64,000 bases of DNA from Maridesulfovibrio bastinii DSM 16055 (GCF_000429985.1 NZ_KE387015.1:47499-111498); one strand, 5' to 3'. Positions 26,717 to 36,000 are shown, counted from the stretch's first letter. The notes: a model not told the origin generated them from the sequence alone. Made by a program: numbers and translations.

Positions 26717-28453
26717 TTAACTTTTTATCTGCAAAGCATTGGTCAGCTTTGAAAGCAGATCGGATTTGCAGTTGAGATCGGGTGTACCTTCAAGGAACTG
26801 CCTGCGCTGAGCAAATCTATCCTTGAGAGTCTGCACATATTCACTTTCGTTATTTACATGTGCCGGATTGTAATCATCGTAGTATCCGGGAAGAATTTTT
26901 TCCATGCAGTTACGCTTTGGAATCTGTGATCCCGGCAGCAGATCCCAGTCTTCCCATTCAAGCTTATCCATAAGGATGAGTGACTGGAGAGTAAGTGAAG
27001 TCTGAAGCGGAATTGCTCTGAGATCAGCATCTGAAGATTTCCAGAAACCGATGGAGTTGAAGCTGTATCCTGTAGCTCCATGATCAAAAACATTTATAAA
27101 TGCTTCAACATCCTTCCAGAGATCATATACGCGGAAGGGATTGGCATAAGGTATAAATACCAGTTTTTTAAGTTCTTCTTCGGAAACGTTTTCGGCAAGA
27201 TTACGCTTGGTCATAAGAGCGGCACCCATAGCAACGGCCAGATATGTATCTGTAAATCTGATAACCGGTGGCAGGCAGGTATCCTTCATGAGCCAGCACA
27301 TTGTTTCCGGGAATGAACAACGGTTAACGTATTTACCCAGCAGATCGCGGTCTATAAGCGCCCTTCCATTCGGGTTGCGGAGATCCTGACCGAGGGGAAG
27401 AATTTTACCATCGACATTGATGGCACCGTGGTTCATTACGGAAACGACATATTCCCAATCCTGATGTCCGATTGGTCTTGAGTCGGTTTTATCAAAAAGA
27501 GTAGGCTCCCACGCACGGCAGACTCTGTTCTCTATATCAATCTGAAAAGCGTCATCATGCAGAACACTCTTGTTGAAGCCTTCAGGAAGAGTTCCGCCAT
27601 TGTCATGCGAATTGGTGTGGGATGATTTTCCTGTTCCGGAAAGGCCGAAGAAGGCAATTGAGCGTTTGCCGATGGACTTGACGTCTTCGTCTTTGCAGCC
27701 GCTGAAATCAATTTCCTTGATTCCGCCATGACAAGCAGCCATACCGACCCTGATTCCTGAGGTCCAAGCCAGTGTGAGGGTACCCTTTTTACGCTCACCG
27801 AAGTAACGCATTCCGAAATTATAAATTACGTTAGCGTCTTCATCTACGAGAGCAAGCTGCGGAAAGCCCTGATTATGATAGAAAGGATCTTCATTACGCC
27901 AGAGGTTATCACCTATGATTATGATATCCTGAATAGGAAGTTTGGCGCTTTGTTCATATTTTTCTTTGACTTCATCAAAGGGTGTGAAATTAACAAGCCA
28001 GTTGAAAATATTTGCAGCATCATCTTCACCGCCGATTATGGTGGCTTTGATCATCAGATCCTGATCAAGTCCGACAACAGCTTCTGCCTTAATCAAGGGA
28101 CGTTTCTGCATATCTGAAACAGCTTCACGCAGGTCACCGAGAACCTTGCGCTGATCAGGACCATTCAGCTTATTATAAAAACGACGGGCCTGAGCAGTTC
28201 TTCCAACGATTTTACCCTGACAGTTATTGATAACTTTTGCGCCTTCTTTAAGTCCAAGACGTTTGGCTGCTGCCGGATAAACAGGCTGATCCGTTTCCAT
28301 TACATCCCACTGCTTGAGAGCCATTTCATAAGCCTCAGCTGCGGTCACAGTTCTGATTTTTCTATCACAAAGGAGAGTTTCAGCCATAGCGCGCAACGGC
28401 GGTATGCTGGAAAGATCATCCTTATAAAATTCATAAGTAGACTGGCTTGCCAC
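26717..28453 (-). CDS. ATP-type phosphoenolpyruvate carboxykinase-like protein
   Basis: 578 residues. The P-loop FFGLSGTGKSS and the following SVLHDDAFQIDIENRVCRAWEPTLFDKTDSRPI fit the kinase motifs of ATP-dependent PEPCK, and ARRFYNKLNG plus NNCQGKIVGRT resemble the N-lobe. It would interconvert oxaloacetate + ATP with PEP + CO2, next to a decarboxylase operon that handles the same acid. It is divergent: the usual TTLS after the P-loop is replaced by SSHT, and I do not see the canonical EGGCYAK stretch. An unusual PEPCK or a related kinase is therefore possible. The GTG start is chosen because GGAGGATCAATC precedes it; ATG codons further up would encode the ribosome site itself. Confidence 0.75.
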   Translation of the reverse strand: MASQSTYEFYKDDLSSIPPLRAMAETLLCDRKIRTVTAAEAYEMALKQWDVMETDQPVYPAAAKRLGLKEGAKVINNCQGKIVGRTAQARRFYNKLNGPDQRKVLGDLREAVSDMQKRPLIKAEAVVGLDQDLMIKATIIGGEDDAANIFNWLVNFTPFDEVKEKYEQSAKLPIQDIIIIGDNLWRNEDPFYHNQGFPQLALVDEDANVIYNFGMRYFGERKKGTLTLAWTSGIRVGMAACHGGIKEIDFSGCKDEDVKSIGKRSIAFFGLSGTGKSSHTNSHDNGGTLPEGFNKSVLHDDAFQIDIENRVCRAWEPTLFDKTDSRPIGHQDWEYVVSVMNHGAINVDGKILPLGQDLRNPNGRALIDRDLLGKYVNRCSFPETMCWLMKDTCLPPVIRFTDTYLAVAMGAALMTKRNLAENVSEEELKKLVFIPYANPFRVYDLWKDVEAFINVFDHGATGYSFNSIGFWKSSDADLRAIPLQTSLTLQSLILMDKLEWEDWDLLPGSQIPKRNCMEKILPGYYDDYNPAHVNNESEYVQTLKDRFAQRRQFLEGTPDLNCKSDLLSKLTNALQIKS

Positions 28454-28960
28454 GATTGATCCTCCAAATAAAATCATCAAAAAAAAGTGTTTAAGACGGG
28501 CATTACCCGCATTCAGTCAAAAAGGCCAGAGTTAAGCATATATATTTTGCGTGTTTTTTCACAAACGATTTTAACAGAATATTGCACATCCAGCTTTATC
28601 TTCTAAAAATATCACAATTGGGAGAATCATTACAATAACAATTTTAAAAACAGTCTTTATTTTCAAAAACTTACAAATTTATTTTCAAAAATGAAACTAA
28701 AATAAAAATAACTTTAAATAAGTTGGCTTTTATAAGGCATATTTTAATTAAAATTAAACGGATAGAGATTTAAGCATTCCAGTAAGATACTTCTATAGCT
28801 TATCTTCTTTTTCATATTCCAACACGTCAGGATTCAAAACCAAACTAAATCAGACTCACTCAGTCTGAAAAGTAGCAGCTCAAAATTAACTTTAAGCCTG
28901 TTTTAATATTCCAAATGCAGATTAAGGCTTAACTATCTTGAGACCTTGAAAGCAAATACA
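28454..28960. other. AT-rich intergenic region between PEPCK-like gene and oad operon
   Basis: About 500 bases with no gene. It should contain the PEPCK-gene promoter on the minus strand. I see no convincing RNA structure besides the oadB terminator at its left end. Confidence 0.4.
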
Positions 28961-28993
28961 AAAAAAGGCCCGTCAAAGACGGGCCTTTTTAAA
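28961..28993 (-). terminator. Intrinsic terminator of the oad operon
   Basis: AAAAAAGGCCCGTC, loop AAA, GACGGGCCTTTTT: a perfect stem with T tracts either way, just after oadB. Confidence 0.93.
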
Positions 28994-29012
28994 TAACTTA
29001 GACTGTTCGCTG

Positions 29013-30137
29013 CTAGCCGAGAACAGACCACAGGATACCTGCAGCAACAGCAGAACCAAGGACACCGGCAACATTGGGTGCCATGGCATGCATAAGCAGG
29101 AAGTTGTGCGGATCTTCACTTCGTGCAACGTTTTGTACAACACGGGCAGAATCAGGAACAGCGGAAACTCCGGCAGCTCCGATCAGCGGGTTGATTTTTA
29201 CTTTCAAGAACAGATTCATCACTTTTGCGAAGATAACACCGCCGGCTGTAGCAATACAGAATGAAGCGGCACCGAGTGCAAAAATAAATAAACTGTCATG
29301 AGTCAGGAATGTCTGCGCCTGAGTGGATGCTCCGACAGAAAAACCCAGCAGAATTGTAACAGAGTCAATCAGAGCGGTTCTGGCGGTTTCCGCGAGTCGT
29401 TCTGTAACTCCGCTTTCTTTAAGCAGGTTTCCGAAGAAAAGCATACCTACCAGAGAAAGAGCTCCCGGAGCCATAAGCGTAGTGATGAGAAAACCACCGA
29501 TCGGGAAAAGAATCTTTTCACGGGCGGTTACATCACGAGGAGGAGCCATTCTGATAAGGCGTTCGTTTTTAGTTGTTAAGAGCCTCATAATAGGCGGCTG
29601 GATAACCGGTACCAGAGCCATATAGGAATAAGCCGCGATAGCGGTTGCCCCTAGAAGATGCGGCGCCAGCTTGGACGACAAAAAGATTGTTGTCGGTCCG
29701 TCTGCACCACCGATAATACCGATTGACCCGGCTTCTGCCGGTGAAAAGCCGAAATACAAGGCTCCGACAAGTGTAAGGAATATACCTATCTGTGCAGCCG
29801 CACCCAAAAGGATAAGCTTCGGATTTGAGAGCATGCACGTAAAGTCGGTCATAGCTCCAATTCCAAGGAAGATAAGCGGTGGAAAAATTCCTTTTGTTAC
29901 TCCATAATAAATGTATGAAAGCACACTGCCGTCATCATAGACGCTCAAAGGCATGCCCGCTACCGAAGGTATGTTACCAACAATGGCACCAAAACCGATC
30001 GGAAGAAGCAGCAGCGGCTCATAGTCCTTTATGATCGCTAGGGATATGAACACGATGCCGATGACAATCATAATGAAATTGCCCCAGGTCATCGATGCGA
30101 ATCCCGTTGAATGCAAGAAACTGATTAATATATCCAT
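29013..30137 (-). CDS. oadB: Na+-translocating decarboxylase, beta subunit (membrane carboxybiotin decarboxylase)
   Basis: 374 residues of almost continuous hydrophobic helices, typical of OadB/GcdB/MmdB. Conserved elements are IGIIGGADGPTTIF, with the Asp thought to bind Na+ and CO2-derived carboxylate, GASTQAQTFL, and NPLIGAAGVSAVPDSARVVQ. It decarboxylates carboxybiotin presented by the alpha subunit and uses the energy to export Na+. It is the last gene of oadA-oadG-oadB. The primary acid substrate is set by the alpha subunit, so methylmalonyl-CoA or glutaconyl-CoA roles are excluded only by that gene. Confidence 0.94.
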   Translation of the reverse strand: MDILISFLHSTGFASMTWGNFIMIVIGIVFISLAIIKDYEPLLLLPIGFGAIVGNIPSVAGMPLSVYDDGSVLSYIYYGVTKGIFPPLIFLGIGAMTDFTCMLSNPKLILLGAAAQIGIFLTLVGALYFGFSPAEAGSIGIIGGADGPTTIFLSSKLAPHLLGATAIAAYSYMALVPVIQPPIMRLLTTKNERLIRMAPPRDVTAREKILFPIGGFLITTLMAPGALSLVGMLFFGNLLKESGVTERLAETARTALIDSVTILLGFSVGASTQAQTFLTHDSLFIFALGAASFCIATAGGVIFAKVMNLFLKVKINPLIGAAGVSAVPDSARVVQNVARSEDPHNFLLMHAMAPNVAGVLGSAVAAGILWSVLG

Positions 30138-30181
30138 GGCGTACTTATTGGGCGCATACCGGTTTGAACACCGACACTGCC

Positions 30182-30454
30182 TTAGCTCTTATTTTTTTGC
30201 AGATAAGCCACGGCTGCGGCTACAATTTCGGCCTCTGTCTGATTATCCTGAACCGCCCTGGAGGCAGGTTTAGGAGCTTCACGGTGAACTGTGGGCGGAA
30301 CTATCTTGTTACAGAATCCGGCAATCTTCGGGATCAGAGCAATATAGCAGCTGACAAGAGCCAGAGCCACAAAAACAATCGCCATTCCAGATAGAGCCAG
30401 ACTTATTCCACCGTTATTGATCACATTGTCAAAGCTGAACATCACTTGATGCAT
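30182..30454 (-). CDS. oadG: Na+-translocating decarboxylase, gamma subunit
   Basis: 90 residues: one N-terminal transmembrane helix (GISLALSGMAIVFVALALVSCYIALI), a Pro/Ala linker (PPTVHREAPKPASRAV) and a C-terminal helix (EAEIVAAAVAYLQKNKS). This one-helix plus helical-tail plan matches OadG, which anchors the alpha subunit to the membrane beta subunit. It lies between oadA and oadB with short gaps of 34 and 44 nt, supporting the assignment despite low sequence conservation in the family. Confidence 0.88.
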   Translation of the reverse strand: MHQVMFSFDNVINNGGISLALSGMAIVFVALALVSCYIALIPKIAGFCNKIVPPTVHREAPKPASRAVQDNQTEAEIVAAAVAYLQKNKS

Positions 30455-30488
30455 GAGAAACTCTCCTGTGAGCTTGTAGTGTCGTCAG

Positions 30489-32312
30489 CTAAACGGACAT
30501 ATTGATGAGAGTCTGAGCCTGCTGGACCTGCTCCCCTGCTGAAACCAGAATTTCGGAAATAGTTCCGGGCTTGTGAGCCTTAACTTCCATTTCCATTTTC
30601 ATAGCTTCCATAATCAGAACAGTCTGTCCTTCTTCCACTACGTCTCCAGGAGCTACATCAATTCTGATGATGAGACCCGGCATAGGAGCGGCTACAGGCT
30701 CTGTTACTCCTGCGGCAGGAGCTGGAGCAGCTGAAGCCGGAGCATCGCCTGCGGCACCTATGTTGAAGACCTTACCGTTAAGTTCGGCTTTGCCGCCGTC
30801 AACTTTTACAGTGTAGTTCTTGCCATTAACTTCAACATTTACAGTACCTGATCCGGTTCCTCCCTGTGGAGTTCCGGCAATCTGTGCAGCCTGCTTTGCT
30901 TCTACATCCTTTTTATAACGGATGTTTTCGCGAGCTTCGCCCTTAAGATAGGTGATACCCTTATCTTTGCATGTGGCGACAATAAATACATTTTCATCAT
31001 TAACAGGAAGGCCTTCATCCTCAAGACGTTTACGAGCCTGCTCAAGACCCTTGCTGGGATCGGCATCGTTGATTTCAAGAGGAGTTTTCAAAGTAGGCTC
31101 AAGGTTCAGCTGTTCAGAAGCCATTTGGACAACTTCCGGATCAGGGGCGACCGGAGTTTTACCAAAATAACCGAGAACCATTTTGCCGTATCCTTCAGCA
31201 AACTTTTTCCATGGTCCGAACATCACGTTGTTGAAAGCCTGCTGGAAATAGAACTGAGAAACAGGTGTTACCGATGTTCCGAATCCACCTTTGCGAACAA
31301 CTTCACTCATCGCCCGGATAATTTCAGGATAGCGGTCCATCAGGCCATTGTCTCTGAGCATCTGGGTGTTTGCGGTGAGAGCTCCGCCGGGCATAGGGCT
31401 GAATGGAATAACAGGATCAACCTTGGTGGCTTCAGGCGGCAGGAAATACTCTTTCATACAGTCACGGAAAACATCCTCAGCCTTGATGATTTTATCAATA
31501 TCAACATCAAGGGTGTAATCAGTGCCGCGAAGAATGTGCCACATTGTCACAACATCAGTCTGGCATGTTCCGCCGGAGGTGGGAGCCATGGAAAGGTCGA
31601 TAGCATCGGCGCCGGCTTCAATAGCCGCCATGTAACAAAGTCCGCCTATGCCTGCTGTTTCATGGGTATGAAAGTTGAGCATGACATCTTCAGGGAGCAT
31701 TTTGCGAGCCCTTTTGATGGTTTCGTGGACCTTTGCAGGGGTTGAAGTACCTGAGGCATCCTTGAAACAGACCGAATCAAAAGGAATATCGGCATCAAGA
31801 ATTTTGCGCAGAGTGTCTTCGTAGAAAGCAGCGTCATGAGCACCGGAACAGCCCGGAGGCAATTCCATCATGGTAACAACCACCTGATGCTTCAAGCCGG
31901 CATCTTTAATACACTGCCCGCTGTAAATCAGGTTGTTGACATCGTTTAACGCATCAAAGTTGCGGATTGTTGTCATGCCATGTTTGGCGAACAAATCAGC
32001 ATGCGCTTTGATAACGTCGCTTGATTGGGACTCAAGGCCAACGACGTTGACACCTCTGGCGAGGGTCTGGAGATCGGCATCAGGTCCTGCTGTTTCACGG
32101 AACCTGTCCATCATGTCGAAGGCATCTTCATTAGCGTAAAAGTAGAGGGCCTGGAACCGCGCTCCGCCACCTGCTTCAAACCAGTCGACTCCTGCTTCTC
32201 TCGCTGCAGCTACAGCAGGGAGAAAATCGTCTGTTTTTACACGGGCGCCATAAACGGATTGAAATCCGTCACGGAAAGCAGTGCACATGAACCTGATCTT
32301 TTTCTTGGCCAC
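30489..32312 (-). CDS. oadA: Oxaloacetate decarboxylase/carboxyltransferase alpha subunit, biotin-containing
   Basis: 607 residues. The N-terminal DRE-TIM-like carboxyltransferase barrel begins KKIRFMCTAFRDGFQSV (metal-binding Asp) and contains FHTHETAG with metal ligands. A PYC_OADA region follows. A flexible Ala/Pro linker leads to a biotinyl domain with EAMKMEMEV, where the Lys is biotinylated. It transfers CO2 from oxaloacetate (or a similar 2-oxo acid) to biotin for the OadB pump. Similarity starts right after the GTG chosen here, which has GGGAGGGG upstream. ATG at 32342 or 32384 would add an unmatched basic tail. Some relatives are pyruvate carboxylase B subunits, but the oadG and oadB neighbours favour a Na+ pump. 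Confidence 0.9.
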   Translation of the reverse strand: MAKKKIRFMCTAFRDGFQSVYGARVKTDDFLPAVAAAREAGVDWFEAGGGARFQALYFYANEDAFDMMDRFRETAGPDADLQTLARGVNVVGLESQSSDVIKAHADLFAKHGMTTIRNFDALNDVNNLIYSGQCIKDAGLKHQVVVTMMELPPGCSGAHDAAFYEDTLRKILDADIPFDSVCFKDASGTSTPAKVHETIKRARKMLPEDVMLNFHTHETAGIGGLCYMAAIEAGADAIDLSMAPTSGGTCQTDVVTMWHILRGTDYTLDVDIDKIIKAEDVFRDCMKEYFLPPEATKVDPVIPFSPMPGGALTANTQMLRDNGLMDRYPEIIRAMSEVVRKGGFGTSVTPVSQFYFQQAFNNVMFGPWKKFAEGYGKMVLGYFGKTPVAPDPEVVQMASEQLNLEPTLKTPLEINDADPSKGLEQARKRLEDEGLPVNDENVFIVATCKDKGITYLKGEARENIRYKKDVEAKQAAQIAGTPQGGTGSGTVNVEVNGKNYTVKVDGGKAELNGKVFNIGAAGDAPASAAPAPAAGVTEPVAAPMPGLIIRIDVAPGDVVEEGQTVLIMEAMKMEMEVKAHKPGTISEILVSAGEQVQQAQTLINMSV

Positions 32313-32907
32313 TTCCCCTCCCTTGGTCTTGCGAATGTCCATAAAAAACCTGCGGACAGCCCGGTAGCTGCCAACAGGAGACACTCTTTACTGAGACCTG
32401 TTCTTATTTTGTAAGGAAAAACCGGTGAGTTAAGAGAACCAAAATGTCAGAAGAAACAAACATGTAACCTTCTGACTACCTGAAAGTAACCATTAGCTAA
32501 CACAATTCGATCACAATTTCAGCAAGAAAGAGTGTTCAAAAAAAAATTTAATCTAAACTGTGAGTCAATTTGAACCTTTTCAAACAAGAGTCTTAATTAT
32601 ATCAAAACTAAATTCGAAAATTTTATAATACAAAAATCAACTATTTATAATTTTTATAAAATAAATATTCATTATTTTAATACTTTTCTGATAGTTTTTT
32701 TTTCAAGTCTCAAAACTGAGACTAAGATAAAACAGCCTCAGTTCTGCATATTTTTGAAGACCTCAAAAAGACCTTTTAATTTCTTGTAGAGTTAAAAAAC
32801 ACACTCTAAATCACAATTTTGTTTTTTATTTTATTTAAAATTTCACAAAAACGAATTTTTATCTTTAATTTCAAATTAAATACTTCTTTTATTCTTTTAT
32901 ACTAAAA
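32313..32907. other. Non-coding region upstream of oadA
   Basis: About 590 AT-rich bases without a gene. It contains an inverted repeat AACTGAG/CTCAGTT (32714-32743, 16-nt spacer) that could be an operator or weak hairpin. No recognised riboswitch. Confidence 0.4.
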
Positions 32908-32944
32908 AAAGCAGAGCTGGGTCTATTCGACCCAGCTCTGCTTA
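32908..32944 (-). terminator. Intrinsic terminator of the small Cys-rich protein gene
   Basis: AAAGCAGAGCTGGGTC, loop TATTC, perfect complement; A7 on the plus strand gives a T tail on the minus strand. Confidence 0.9.
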
Positions 32945-32983
32945 AAGCAATTCGTTTTTTAAAAATCAGTAGATTAAGTAATT

Positions 32984-33160
32984 TTATTTAGGATGATTTG
33001 AATGGTAATCTTCCAAAATGGCAGAGTTGCATTTGTCGCTGGAATTTTCTGAGCATCCCGAGCATCCGCACCCGCAGGAACTTTTTCCCGGACCAAACCA
33101 TTTTCTGAGTAAAAAAAATGCCGCCACTATAATTATTGCGAGAACTATTATGTTTTCCAT
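32984..33160 (-). CDS. Small Cys-rich single-pass membrane protein, FeoB-associated type
   Basis: 58 residues. One N-terminal helix (NIIVLAIIIVAAFFLLRKWF) is followed by GPGKSSCGCGCSGCSENSSDKC. This layout of a helix, then a CGCGCSGC cluster, matches the small proteins annotated as FeoB-associated Cys-rich membrane proteins. They usually sit beside ferrous-iron transporter genes; no feoA or feoB is seen here. AAGGTGGGTC precedes the ATG and a strong terminator follows, so this is a real gene even though another frame over it is also open. The Cys cluster may bind Fe(II) or Zn. Confidence 0.85.
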   Translation of the reverse strand: MENIIVLAIIIVAAFFLLRKWFGPGKSSCGCGCSGCSENSSDKCNSAILEDYHSNHPK

Positions 33161-33272
33161 GACCCACCTTTTTGATATTGAATTTCAATTTCCTTAAAAC
33201 TACTTCCTGAACTTTCCCTTGTCAACAAGCATAAGTGGAAAATTTCAAATAAGCAGTTACGGAGCTGAAGAA

Positions 33273-33443
33273 TCAAAGCAGTTTTGAGGCGAGGCTGTAT
33301 ATCTTCTGGAGCTGAGGAGAATATTGTTTAATAAACATACTCAGTTGATAGCCTGAAAAGATTAGAAATGCCGTGAATCCACCGAAGACCAACAGATCAA
33401 AGGCTCTTTTCAAAAATTTACATATCTTTTCTGAAGCATGCAT
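33273..33443 (-). CDS. Small single-pass membrane protein of unknown function
   Basis: 56 residues: MHASEKICKFLKRAFDLLVF, then a hydrophobic helix (GGFTAFLIFSGY) and an amphipathic tail ending LQKIYSLASKLL. A near-ideal ribosome site (AAGGAGGAAAAAT) precedes the ATG. Its position about 110 nt upstream of the Cys-rich protein gene on the same strand suggests a joint transcript. I do not recognise it; the basic N-terminus and single helix suit an accessory subunit of a membrane complex or a stress peptide. Confidence 0.6.
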   Translation of the reverse strand: MHASEKICKFLKRAFDLLVFGGFTAFLIFSGYQLSMFIKQYSPQLQKIYSLASKLL

Positions 33444-33712
33444 ATTTTTCCTCCTTCATTCAAAGAAGCAATGCATGTGCCATACATGGTAATAATCTGA
33501 AATTTAAACATTTTTAATTATTAAGAATTATTAATTTACATAAAGCGCCACCAAGGTCGCATAAAATACTTAGAACAAATAATCGGTTAACCCTACATAT
33601 ATAATATAAGGTAAATTCAAGCTGTAATTCTGACAGTAAATATTTAATACGCTCTAAGAATCTATAATTACAGAATAAATATAATCACCAGAAGGCAATC
33701 TCCCCTTGCAAG

Positions 33713-33739
33713 TTGACACCCTTAGTCCTGTGTTATAGT
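33713..33739 (+). promoter_or_regulatory. Possible promoter of the cbiM-like gene
   Basis: TTGACA and TATAGT are spaced by 15 nt, shorter than the ideal 17. It lies about 115 nt upstream of the start; the rest of the 410-nt gap shows nothing else. Confidence 0.35.
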
Positions 33740-33854
33740 TTTCTAAAACGTATTCACTTATTAACCTTTAATTAAATACTGTAATCAAAATTTGTTCTCA
33801 TTTTATCTATAGTAACAACTAAATGGAGTGGCTTCACCGGAGGTTAACACTGGT

Positions 33855-34463
33855 ATGCATATTTCTGAAGGAGTCCTTTCTCTGCCTGTTATCTCAGTAG
33901 GCTTCGCAATTACTGCTGCAGGAACATGGATGGGACTAAAAAAAATCGATTCCGAGAAACTGGTGACAGTAGCCCTGCTTTCATCAGTTTTCTTTGTGGC
34001 TTCACTTATTCATATCCCCATTGGACCATCAAGCGCGCATCTCATAATGAGCGGACTGCTGGGGCTTATGCTTGGCTGGGCTGCATTCCCGGCTATACTG
34101 ACAGGACTTCTGCTTCAGGCTGTCCTTTTTCAGTACGGCGGTCTGACCTCCATAGGGGTCAACACAGCCGATATGGCTCTACCTGCGGTAATTTTCTATT
34201 TTCTCTTTAAAGGTCTTGTCAGCAGGGGCGGAAAGTACATGAGCATAGGAACATTTCTGTGTGGAGCACTCTCCATTGCAGGCTCTTCAATAATGACGGC
34301 TGCGGCCTTATCTTTTTCTGATGACAGCTTTATCGAAGCGGCACAGGCTATTATCTATGCCCACATCCCGATCATGCTGGCCGAAGGATTGATCTGCATG
34401 TTCGCATACGGATTCATCCATAAAGTCCGCCCGGAAATGCTTGTTCCCGAAAGCGTATCCTGA
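33855..34463 (+). CDS. CbiM-like metal-specificity membrane protein (ECF-type Co/Ni transporter component)
   Basis: 202 residues and about six helices. The start is set at the ATG giving MHISEGVLS, because CbiM/NikM proteins bind Co or Ni through the free N-terminus and His2; the upstream GTG at 33828 would bury this. Other family features are HIPIGPSSAHL with the second metal His, and a GVNTADMALPA segment. CbiM normally works with CbiN, CbiQ and CbiO. None of these is adjacent, so it either uses a shared energising module elsewhere or functions alone. B12 use in this organism is supported by the metE riboswitch. GGAGG is present but 11 nt from the ATG. Confidence 0.82.
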   Translation: MHISEGVLSLPVISVGFAITAAGTWMGLKKIDSEKLVTVALLSSVFFVASLIHIPIGPSSAHLIMSGLLGLMLGWAAFPAILTGLLLQAVLFQYGGLTSIGVNTADMALPAVIFYFLFKGLVSRGGKYMSIGTFLCGALSIAGSSIMTAAALSFSDDSFIEAAQAIIYAHIPIMLAEGLICMFAYGFIHKVRPEMLVPESVS

Positions 34464-34467
34464 TTCT

Positions 34468-34510
34468 AAAAAAAAGTCCCCGAGCTGTATCAGCACGGGG
34501 ACTTTTTTTT
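34468..34510. terminator. Bidirectional terminator between cbiM-like and MATE genes
   Basis: A8 GTCCCCG, a loop with AGCTG/CAGC pairing, CGGGGAC T8 between converging genes. Confidence 0.93.
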
Positions 34511-35879
34511 AATCTATAACTCTCATACTTTCCCACTTCCCTCCTCTGAACCGAAGCACAAAGAAGATTCCCAGAACAAAAATATAAGCTGTAAAAACCG
34601 CCCACAATTCTGTGGAGTTAAAATCCAAATAGTTAGCACCAAGATGGCAGGGCAGAACTAAAGCCAGCAATCCACCAACGGTAACGGCTTTAAGGACATA
34701 AAAAACATCTCCGGCTCCTTTCAAGGCTCCGGCAAAAGTGAGCACGATACCATCCATCAATACATAGCAGGCCATAAAAACCATATATATTCTGCCATGC
34801 TCAAGGACGGCACCAAATTCTGAATCAGAAACATCATTGGGACGAAAGAAACCGATGAGCGTATCCGGGAAACAAACATATATAATTCCCATCAGCAGCA
34901 TCCACACCAGAGTAATGTGGAATGCACATATAGTCGCCCTTCTGGCCATTTCAGGTCTGTTCTGCCCAAGAGCCTGTCCCACCAGAGAACTGACTCCAAT
35001 AGAAATTCCATAAGCTGGGAAAAATGAAAGGCCGTCTATGGATAAAACAATATTGCTTGCAGCGAGAACAATTTTACCTAGTCTTCCCAATACATATACA
35101 AAATATGTAACTGCAAAAATATCCACGAAGAACTGAACACCGTTGGTCAGACCGTATCTGACAAAACGCCGAAAAAGCTCCAGATCAGGTTTCCACGCTG
35201 ATCTGACACTATACATTTTTTCATTTTCATCAGAAAAAATCAGCTTCAGGTAAAGGCCGACGATTACTGCGGACGCAGTCACAGTTGCTATTGCCGCACC
35301 TTTTATGCCCATTTCGGGAAAACCCCACAATCCGTTGATAAGAACGTAATCGAGCGGGATATTAACCAATGCGCCAATAAAATTCACCACCATAACTGTT
35401 CTGGTCAAACCTCTTCCGGAGTAAAAACCGGAGAGAGTGGAATCAAAAACAGGCAACCCCGCACCAAACATAAGTATGGTATAGTAAACCTTTTCAAGAT
35501 CCTGAATTTCCTTAGGATGATCAGCCATGGCAAACAGTGGATCGGCGGCAAATGCTAATAGAAACATAATGAACCAGGCAATAAGTGAGAAATAAATTCC
35601 CTGCCAGAGACTTGAGCCGACCTTACTATATCTTCCAGAACCGGTGTACTGGGCTATGAAGACGTTGACATAGCTTGAGACCCCCATAAAAAAAGATATA
35701 AATAAAAAGGATAAAATACCGGCCGGAAGGACCGCTGCAATGGCTTCAACAGAATAATTTCCCAGAAAAATTCTGTCTGTGAACTGCATAATGGTTGTAG
35801 AAGCCATGCTTGCGGCCAGCGGAAGGCTTATCTTGAGAACGTCTTTATATCCAAAGGGTGCGCTCCATTTACTGAACAT
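34509..35879 (-). CDS. MATE-family multidrug/organic cation efflux protein
   Basis: 456 residues and about twelve helices in two similar halves. MATE signatures include LPLAASMASTTIMQFTDRIFLGNYS in helix 1, SSYVNVFIAQYTGSGRYSKVG, and the second-half counterpart GVSSLVGQALGQNRPEMARRA. It probably exports cationic or hydrophobic compounds in exchange for Na+ or H+. No regulator gene adjoins it. A short gap and a terminator separate it from the HU gene, so it appears to be transcribed alone. Substrate cannot be inferred. Confidence 0.93.
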   Translation of the reverse strand: MFSKWSAPFGYKDVLKISLPLAASMASTTIMQFTDRIFLGNYSVEAIAAVLPAGILSFLFISFFMGVSSYVNVFIAQYTGSGRYSKVGSSLWQGIYFSLIAWFIMFLLAFAADPLFAMADHPKEIQDLEKVYYTILMFGAGLPVFDSTLSGFYSGRGLTRTVMVVNFIGALVNIPLDYVLINGLWGFPEMGIKGAAIATVTASAVIVGLYLKLIFSDENEKMYSVRSAWKPDLELFRRFVRYGLTNGVQFFVDIFAVTYFVYVLGRLGKIVLAASNIVLSIDGLSFFPAYGISIGVSSLVGQALGQNRPEMARRATICAFHITLVWMLLMGIIYVCFPDTLIGFFRPNDVSDSEFGAVLEHGRIYMVFMACYVLMDGIVLTFAGALKGAGDVFYVLKAVTVGGLLALVLPCHLGANYLDFNSTELWAVFTAYIFVLGIFFVLRFRGGKWESMRVID

Positions 35880-35944
35880 CGGGGTCTCCTGATAACGAAA
35901 TCGGCATTATTCAAGTGCCTAATCAGAATAAATTTAATTAACAA

Positions 35945-35986
35945 CAAAAAAAGGGCCGCTTCCTTTAAAGGAAGCGGCCCTTTAGC
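35945..35986 (-). terminator. Intrinsic terminator of the HU gene
   Basis: AAAGGGCCGCTTCC, loop TTTA, perfect complement; A7 on the plus strand is the minus-strand T tail. Confidence 0.92.
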
Positions 35987-36000
35987 TTTAAGAAAAAGAG

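Noticed and set aside
32988..33188. A 66-residue minus-strand frame overlapping the Cys-rich small protein
   Set aside because: It has no ribosome site or hydrophobic segment; the other frame with CGCGCSGC and a clear membrane helix is the real gene.
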